From Anthropogastromicrobium sp963652495 (GTDB lineage Bacteria > Bacillota > Clostridia > Lachnospirales > Lachnospiraceae): 16,232 bases of DNA. The notes beneath the pieces were generated by a model. The model worked only from the letters and a program-made list of their open reading frames with translations, was not told the DNA's origin and made no database searches. The DNA is taken from assembly GCA_963652495.1 (NCBI GenBank), contig CAVJTU010000070.1:1-16232 (forward strand), written 5' to 3'. This document shows, in pieces, positions 11,714 to 16,232 of this stretch. How positions within the stretch are numbered: the stretch's first letter is position 1; every line of letters begins with the position of its first letter. A program made the translations under genes and the position numbers.

Positions 11714-13384
11714 TTAGAAGTTTTTCAATGTTTCGGAAAGTTCCTTCAAATGCTTCGTCAGCTTTGTGTTCTCGCGATAATCGACAGGGCAGTCAATGAT
11801 GACAGGAACAGTTTGCTGAAATGCTTCCTTAAGAACAGGAACAATATCCTCCGTCTTTTCGATGCGATATCCGATTCCGTGCATAGATTCAGCAAATTTT
11901 ACAAAGTCCGGATTGGAGAAATCAACACAACCAGAATGCCCATATTGATCCATCTGCTTCCACTTAATAAGACCGTAGGAATCATCATGGAAAATCAATA
12001 CAACGATTGGAAGCTTTTCACGAAATGCAGTTTCAAGTTCCTGATTATTCATCATGAAACCACCGTCTCCGGTGATTGCAAGGATCTTCTTATCCGGATT
12101 TAAAAGCTTTGCGGCAACAGCGCCTGGCACAGCAATACCCATAGAAGCAAATCCGTTTGAAATGATACAGGTTCCCGGACGATAGCAATTATAGTGGCGG
12201 GCAATCCACATCTTATGAGCACCAACGTCAGAAATTAAAATATCTTCCGGTCCAAGGACACTTCGCACATCGTGAAGAATCTTCTGTGGCTTTGGCGGAA
12301 AACTCAAATCATCCTCGTACTGAGCATACTCTTTCACCATCATATCACGGATAGCAAGCGCATGCTCTGGTTTTGTATTTCGGCTGCAGCGCGTGGCAAT
12401 GCGGTCAAGCGAGTTCGAGATATCGCCAACTACCTCCACTTCAGCCTGATAGCATTGATTGATGTGGGCAGGACTAAGATCAATATGGATAATAGTTTTA
12501 TCCATATGCGGATTCCATTTTTGCGGTGCATACTCGACAAGATCATAGCCAACGGCAAGAACAAGGTCAGCGTCTGCTAAGATTTTGTTTTGATAGTCGC
12601 TTTGCGGGATTCCAACCGTCCACATCGAATATGGATTGTCAAAGGAGATGATGCCTTTGCTCATCATCGTATTGACAACTGGAATTTTCAATTTATTTGC
12701 GAATCGGGTGACGGCCTCAGCAGCGCAAGAACGGATGGCACCTGCACCAGTCAGCATGACAGGGTTTTTGGCTTGAAACAAAAGTCCTGCAGCTGCCTCA
12801 ATTGATTCCAAATCAGAAAATTCCTTTGGCGCAATTTTCTTTTTGATTGGGCGGATTGAGGAACTTATCTTCATTTTTCCTACGTTGACCGGAATATCGA
12901 TATGAGTCGCGCCAGGCTTTTCACACTCTGCATACTTAAATGCGAGGCGGACAATCTCGTTTGTAGTCTCAGGATTGACGACCATTTTTGTACGCTTCGT
13001 GATTGGCTCAAACATTTTTGTCAGATTTAAAAACTGATGTGAAGTTAAATGCATGCGCTCTGTACCGACCTGACCTGTTATGGCAACAAGCGGTGCGCCG
13101 TCGGAATCAGCATCGGCAACACCAGTAACCAGATTGGTGGCACCAGGACCGAGCGTGGCAAGGCAGACACCTGCTTTTCCGCTTAAACGACCGTATACAT
13201 CGGCCATAAAAGCAGCACCCTGCTCGTGACGTGTTGTAATAAAGCGAATATTTGGATGATTGGAAAGTGCCTCGATCACGGCAAGATTTTCTTCGCCGGG
13301 AATACCAAAGATCACTTCAACTCCTTCTTCTTCAAGACATTCTGCAAGCAGTTCGGCTGCTGTTTTTTGGCTGTCATTTTCCAT
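11714..13384 (-). CDS. Acetolactate synthase, large-subunit type (ThDP enzyme)
   Basis: Thiamine-diphosphate enzyme of 556 residues, predicted to join two pyruvates into acetolactate. N-terminal ThDP domain: FGIPGEENL, then the catalytic Glu54 in TTRHEQGAAFMADVYGRL and ATLGPGATNLVTG. Central domain at about 190-330. The C-terminal ThDP domain has the GDG(X)n motif from residue 439 (GDGGFMMNNQELET). The C-terminus (VPVIIDCPVDYRENTKL) and DDSYGLIKWKQ resemble catabolic AlsS-type enzymes more than biosynthetic IlvB. No regulatory subunit gene (ilvH/ilvN) and no decarboxylase gene is nearby, so its pathway (valine/leucine synthesis or acetoin overflow) is open. AGAGGA precedes ATG 13384. The gene has its own promoter, divergent from the GNAT gene. 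I saw no strong terminator after the stop; weak dyads lie at 11680-11705. Confidence 0.88.
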   Translation of the reverse strand: MENDSQKTAAELLAECLEEEGVEVIFGIPGEENLAVIEALSNHPNIRFITTRHEQGAAFMADVYGRLSGKAGVCLATLGPGATNLVTGVADADSDGAPLVAITGQVGTERMHLTSHQFLNLTKMFEPITKRTKMVVNPETTNEIVRLAFKYAECEKPGATHIDIPVNVGKMKISSSIRPIKKKIAPKEFSDLESIEAAAGLLFQAKNPVMLTGAGAIRSCAAEAVTRFANKLKIPVVNTMMSKGIISFDNPYSMWTVGIPQSDYQNKILADADLVLAVGYDLVEYAPQKWNPHMDKTIIHIDLSPAHINQCYQAEVEVVGDISNSLDRIATRCSRNTKPEHALAIRDMMVKEYAQYEDDLSFPPKPQKILHDVRSVLGPEDILISDVGAHKMWIARHYNCYRPGTCIISNGFASMGIAVPGAVAAKLLNPDKKILAITGDGGFMMNNQELETAFREKLPIVVLIFHDDSYGLIKWKQMDQYGHSGCVDFSNPDFVKFAESMHGIGYRIEKTEDIVPVLKEAFQQTVPVIIDCPVDYRENTKLTKHLKELSETLKNF

Positions 13385-13444
13385 AGTTAGTTATCCTCTA
13401 TCTTTCAGAATGGTTGAAAACTCCGTTAGAACTTTTCAGACGGA

Positions 13445-13473
13445 AGTATAACATAAAATATGGTGGTTGTCCA
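13445..13473 (-). promoter_or_regulatory. Promoter of the acetolactate synthase gene
   Basis: On the minus strand TGGACA (13468-13473) and TATACT (13445-13450) are 17 bases apart. Leader about 55 bases. The divergent promoter starts 17 bases away at 13490, so a regulator bound between them could affect both genes. Confidence 0.7.
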
Positions 13474-13489
13474 TGGTGACATTTTGTAG

Positions 13490-13518
13490 TTGCAATGTGG
13501 TGATACTTGTATTATAGT
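13490..13518 (+). promoter_or_regulatory. Promoter of the double GNAT gene
   Basis: TTGCAA (13490-13495) and TATAGT (13513-13518) are 17 bases apart, with transcription starting about 25 bases before the start codon at 13550. Confidence 0.65.
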
Positions 13519-13549
13519 AGGGGAAATTACGTTTGGAGAGGAGTGCATT

Positions 13550-14647
13550 ATGAATATAAAACTAGTAAAGCTGACACATGAATATAAAAAACAGCTGACG
13601 GATATGATGGATGAATGGCTGGCAGTTGAGCAGGACTTCTCTCCATACTCGATTTACAAGAGTGATTACCATGACTTTGACAAGTATCTGGAAAATCTGG
13701 AGTTAAAGAAGGCGCGGGATGGTCTTGTCCCGGATTCTACGTTTTTCTGTCTGGATTTGGACCGAAACATCTTCGTCGGCGCTGTCAACATTCGCCATTA
13801 TTTAAATGAAAAGCTGTCCAAGTCGGGCGGTCATATCGGTGACGGAATCCGTCCAAGTGAGCGGCGAAAAGGCTACGCAACAGCGATGATCGGTCTGGCA
13901 CTTGAAGAGTGTCGAAAGCTTGGCATAAAAAAGGTTTTGATGACCTGTGATAGGACCAATATTGGGTCAGCAAAGTCTATCATGAATAACGGTGGTGTCT
14001 TAGAGTCCGAATTTGAGGAGAATGGTAAGATAAAGCAGCACTATTGGATTACACTTCAAGAGGAGGCGGTGGAGAAAAAGCATCTGACCATTCGCGTTGC
14101 ACAGGCTGCGGATGCAAATGAGCTGCTTGCTATTTATGCGCCATATGTAAAAGAGACGGCGATCACCTTTGAGTATGATGTGCCAACAGTAGAAGAATTT
14201 GCAATGCGGATCGCACATACACTAGAGCATTATCCGTATCTTGTCGCAGAGTATGATGGTGAGATCGTAGGATATGCATATGCGGGACCGCTTCATGATC
14301 GTCCGGCATATGACTGGGCAGTGGAAACATCCATTTATGTAAGACAAGATAGAAAAGGTCAGGGAATCGGAAGGACATTGTATGATGAACTGGAAGCATG
14401 GCTTCATTGCCAGAATATTGTAAATGTAAATGCCTGCATTGCAAGTCCTGCAGAAGAGGACGAGCATCTGACAAGGGACAGCATTTTATTTCATGAAAAG
14501 CTAGGATATCACATGGTAGGTGAGTTTCATCAGTGCGGCTATAAATTTGATACCTGGTATAACATGGTCTGGATGGAAAAGATGATTGGGGAGCACACGG
14601 TTCCACAGCCGCAGGTAATTTGGTTTTCACAGATGTCGGAAGCGTAA
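13550..14647 (+). CDS. Fusion of two GNAT acetyltransferases (COG3981-like + phosphinothricin acetyltransferase-like)
   Basis: Protein of 365 residues made of two acetyl-CoA-dependent N-acetyltransferase domains. Domain 1 (about 1-175) resembles the COG3981 group: FFCLDLDRNIFVGAVNIRHYLN, then the acetyl-CoA loop RPSERRKGYATAMIGLAL and the TCDRTNIGSAKSIMNNGG turn. Domain 2 (about 182-350) matches phosphinothricin/methionine-sulfoximine acetyltransferases: IYAPYVKETAITFEYDVPT, YPYLVAEYDGEIVGYAYAG, RPAYDWAVETSIYV, acetyl-CoA loop RQDRKGQGIGRTLYDEL, then LGYHMVGEFHQCGYKFDTWYNMVWMEK. The linker (EEAVEKKHLTIR) is about ten residues. Both halves keep their cofactor loops, so both may be active. GGAGAGGAG precedes ATG 13550 by 6 bases; the frame is open back to 13490 but across the promoter. 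Natural substrates are unknown; PAT-like domains often act on amino acid analogues. No frameshift separates the two halves. Confidence 0.9.
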   Translation: MNIKLVKLTHEYKKQLTDMMDEWLAVEQDFSPYSIYKSDYHDFDKYLENLELKKARDGLVPDSTFFCLDLDRNIFVGAVNIRHYLNEKLSKSGGHIGDGIRPSERRKGYATAMIGLALEECRKLGIKKVLMTCDRTNIGSAKSIMNNGGVLESEFEENGKIKQHYWITLQEEAVEKKHLTIRVAQAADANELLAIYAPYVKETAITFEYDVPTVEEFAMRIAHTLEHYPYLVAEYDGEIVGYAYAGPLHDRPAYDWAVETSIYVRQDRKGQGIGRTLYDELEAWLHCQNIVNVNACIASPAEEDEHLTRDSILFHEKLGYHMVGEFHQCGYKFDTWYNMVWMEKMIGEHTVPQPQVIWFSQMSEA

Positions 14648-14656
14648 CAGTTTATA

Positions 14657-14832
14657 GTTCACGGGTCGTAACTTGGATTAGCGGTGAGACGAGTTGCTTT
14701 TACGAGGCGGAACGTGTGGGAGCGGGCTTACGCAGAATCTGAGACAAAAAGGTGCGTAGAAGGCGCCGCGGGAATAAGTGACGCCGACAAAACAATCGTC
14801 GAACCGCGTTCGTAAAACTCCACCCCGTGAAC
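14657..14832. repeat. 176-bp imperfect palindromic intergenic element
   Basis: The ends are perfect inverted repeats: GTTCACGGG (14657-14665) and CCCGTGAAC (14824-14832). Nested pairs continue inward in order: GCGGT/ACCGC (14681-14685/14803-14807), GACGA/TCGTC (14688-14692/14796-14800), TTG and TTTT against AAAA and CAA (14694-14701/14789-14795), GGCG/CGCC (14706-14709/14782-14785), and TACGCA/TGCGTA (14729-14734/14753-14758). It is more GC-rich than its neighbours and has no coding frame of interest. It fills the gap between the GNAT gene and the aldo-keto reductase gene. It looks like a MITE- or REP-like element or a long structured RNA; no other copy is visible in this window. Confidence 0.7.
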
Positions 14833-14879
14833 AGTAAGTGGTAATAGTTTTATTATTATAGAAAAGAAAGGAAGAATAT

Positions 14880-16052
14880 ATGCAGTATCGCAAAGACAAA
14901 AAAGGCAATGATATCTCGCTTCTCGGATTCGGATGTATGCGATTTGAGGGAGGCGGAACAGGAGATTATTTTCAGAAGGCAAACGATCAGGTAATGGAGG
15001 CAATTCATCAGGGCATCAACTACTTTGATACTGCATATGTCTATAAAAATAATGAAAAGGTTTTGGGACGGATTCTGGCAGAGAACAAGTGCCGAGATCA
15101 GGTCTATATTGCGACAAAGCTGCCGCAGTATATGGTGCGTTCGATTGCGCAGGCAGAAAAGATCTTTAATCAGGAACTTGAACTTTTGCAGACCGACCAT
15201 GTGGATTACTATTTGATGCATATGTTAAATGATGCGGCATCGTGGAATCGTTTAAAGGCAATGGGTATCGAGGACTGGATCAAAGAAAAGATGGACAGCG
15301 GAAAGATTCGCAACATTGGTTTTTCATATCACGGAAATACGGAGAGTTTTAAGCCGGTTGTCGATTCGTATGACTGGGATTTTTGCCAGATTCAGTATAA
15401 CTATCTGGATGAAAACATTCAGGCAGGCAAAAAAGGGCTTTTGTATGCGGCAGAGGCAGGCCTTCCTGTAATCATTATGGAGCCGCTTCGCGGCGGCCGT
15501 CTGGTCGGGATGCTTCCGGAGACAGCCAAAAAGCGTATTGAAAAATCAGACGTAAAGGAATCCGCGGCATCACTCGCCCTTCGCTGGTTGTACGACCAGC
15601 CACAGGTAACATGCGTATTATCAGGTATGAATTCAATGGAGATGGTAAGAGAAAATATAAAGACAGCATCCGATGCGGTGCCGGGATGCCTAAGTGCTGC
15701 TGAGCGACAGCTGATTGAGGATGTCAAAAATGATATCAAAAACAGTGTGAAGGTAGGCTGTACCGGATGCAATTATTGCTGTCCATGTCCAAAGGGTGTA
15801 GATATTCCTGCTGTTTTCCAGTGTTACAATCAGCTGTCTGAGGACAGCCGTGCGCGCTGGCGTTACATTCAGATGACTGTATTTCGCAAAGAGACAACGA
15901 ATGCTGCGAAGTGTGTCGGATGCGGTGCCTGTGCGAAGAAATGTCCGCAGCATCTGGATATTCCAAGACTGCTGAAGGGTGCCCAGAAGGAGCTTGAAAC
16001 ACCAATGTTTAAGATTATAAATTGGGGAACGCACTTTTTCCATTTTTATTAA
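14880..16052 (+). CDS. Aldo-keto reductase with C-terminal 4Fe-4S ferredoxin-like domain
   Basis: Protein of 390 residues. Residues 1-275 form an aldo-keto reductase barrel with the full catalytic tetrad: Asp50 and Tyr55 (NYFDTAYVY), Lys80 (IATKLP) and His114 (YYLMHML). GFGCMRF at the start and GKIRNIGFSYHG fit the group. The C-terminus carries two cysteine clusters: Cys294-xx-Cys297-xx-Cys300-xx-Cys303-Pro, and Cys345-xx-Cys348-xx-Cys351-xxx-Cys355-Pro, expected to bind iron-sulfur clusters. This fusion (COG1453 type) is frequent in anaerobic Firmicutes and is thought to link a carbonyl substrate to low-potential electron carriers; the substrate is unknown. AAAGGAAG precedes ATG 14880. A TATTAT at about 14851-14856 may be the -10 box, which would place the -35 in the end of the palindromic element. 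A terminator follows. Confidence 0.93.
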   Translation: MQYRKDKKGNDISLLGFGCMRFEGGGTGDYFQKANDQVMEAIHQGINYFDTAYVYKNNEKVLGRILAENKCRDQVYIATKLPQYMVRSIAQAEKIFNQELELLQTDHVDYYLMHMLNDAASWNRLKAMGIEDWIKEKMDSGKIRNIGFSYHGNTESFKPVVDSYDWDFCQIQYNYLDENIQAGKKGLLYAAEAGLPVIIMEPLRGGRLVGMLPETAKKRIEKSDVKESAASLALRWLYDQPQVTCVLSGMNSMEMVRENIKTASDAVPGCLSAAERQLIEDVKNDIKNSVKVGCTGCNYCCPCPKGVDIPAVFQCYNQLSEDSRARWRYIQMTVFRKETTNAAKCVGCGACAKKCPQHLDIPRLLKGAQKELETPMFKIINWGTHFFHFY

Positions 16053-16098
16053 AGCAGGCATTTTTTCGTCAGAATAGTCAGAAACAAAAAAAGAAAGA

Positions 16099-16130
16099 GG
16101 GAGATACAAAATAGATTGTGTCTCCCTTTT
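16099..16130 (+). terminator. Intrinsic terminator of the aldo-keto reductase gene
   Basis: GGGAGATACAA (16099-16109) pairs with TTGTGTCTCCC (16116-16126), with one T/G wobble in the plus direction, followed by TTTT. Confidence 0.85.
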
Positions 16131-16151
16131 CTGCTGCATTTTTATTCATAT

Positions 16152-16232
16152 GATGTTGGGGTCAAAAGGCATTTTGACCCCTTTGATACCAGATTGCTAC
16201 GTGCTTTGCACTCTCGCAATCTTCAAAAACAT
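16152..16232 (+). repeat. Left half of dispersed repeat (copy R5), cut by the window edge
   Basis: GATGTT (16152-16157), then a perfect hairpin GGGGTCAAAA (16158-16167)/TTTTGACCCC (16172-16181) with a GGCA loop, then TGATACCAG (16184-16192) and the hairpin AGATTGC/GCAATCT (16191-16197/16216-16222) with inner GTGC/GCAC. It ends in CAAAAACAT, the same point where the copy at 11527 runs into N. Confidence 0.8.

Noticed and set aside
13490..13549. Upstream start of the GNAT fusion
   Set aside because: The extension crosses the promoter at 13490-13518, while ATG 13550 has a very good ribosome binding site.
14880..16052. Aldo-keto reductase and ferredoxin domains as a new fusion
   Set aside because: This domain combination is a known, common family in anaerobic bacteria, so it is annotated but not treated as novel.
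1..16232. CRISPR array or tandem repeats
   Set aside because: The repeats in this window are dispersed, differ in length and orientation, and show no regular spacing; no cas genes are present.

Overview
The window looks like chromosomal DNA from a low-to-moderate GC anaerobic Firmicute, most likely a gut Lachnospiraceae of the Roseburia/Agathobacter kind. This rests on gene content (GH36 alpha-galactosidase, O-acetylhomoserine sulfhydrylase, methyltransferase next to Hsp33, QueT, aldo-keto reductase with a ferredoxin-like tail), strong GGAGG-type ribosome binding sites and TTGACA/TATAAT promoters. The taxonomic call is inference. No rRNA, tRNA, CRISPR array or complete transposase gene was seen.

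Layout. 1-120: half of a dispersed repeat, then the promoter of a BlaI/MecI-type repressor gene (190-639). 635-826: a strong hairpin of IS200/IS605-end type abutting the last ~50 codons of a sugar ABC-transporter permease, a gene remnant. 827-3250: a GH36 alpha-galactosidase with its own promoter and a candidate cre (CcpA) site. 3473-4777: metY with a strong promoter and terminator. 4837-5162: no gene, but several hairpins and an orphan plus-strand terminator, possibly a small RNA. 5163-6155 (minus): two-pass membrane protein of unknown function. 6409-7720: two-gene operon of membrane proteins (DUF1295/5-alpha-reductase-like, then an unknown multi-pass protein). 7856-9668: SAM methyltransferase and hslO. 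9771-11439 (minus): mtnN, trxA and queT. 11589-11598: a run of N inside a repeat copy. 11714-13384 (minus): stand-alone acetolactate synthase, divergent from a fused double GNAT acetyltransferase (13550-14647). 14657-14832: a 176-bp imperfect palindrome. 14880-16052: aldo-keto reductase with two C-terminal Fe-S cysteine clusters.

Most genes are ordinary housekeeping or accessory metabolism. The unusual material is intergenic. One modular repeat family recurs six times (1-69, 3249-3270, 8636-8667, 9716-9760, 11527-11661, 16152-16232). The assembly gap and both window ends fall at the same point in this repeat, so its centre is probably unassembled. The 14657-14832 palindrome, the orphan terminator/sRNA candidate and the inverted repeat pair around the 5163-6155 gene are separate structures worth checking. 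I did not find a multi-gene system that I would call new.
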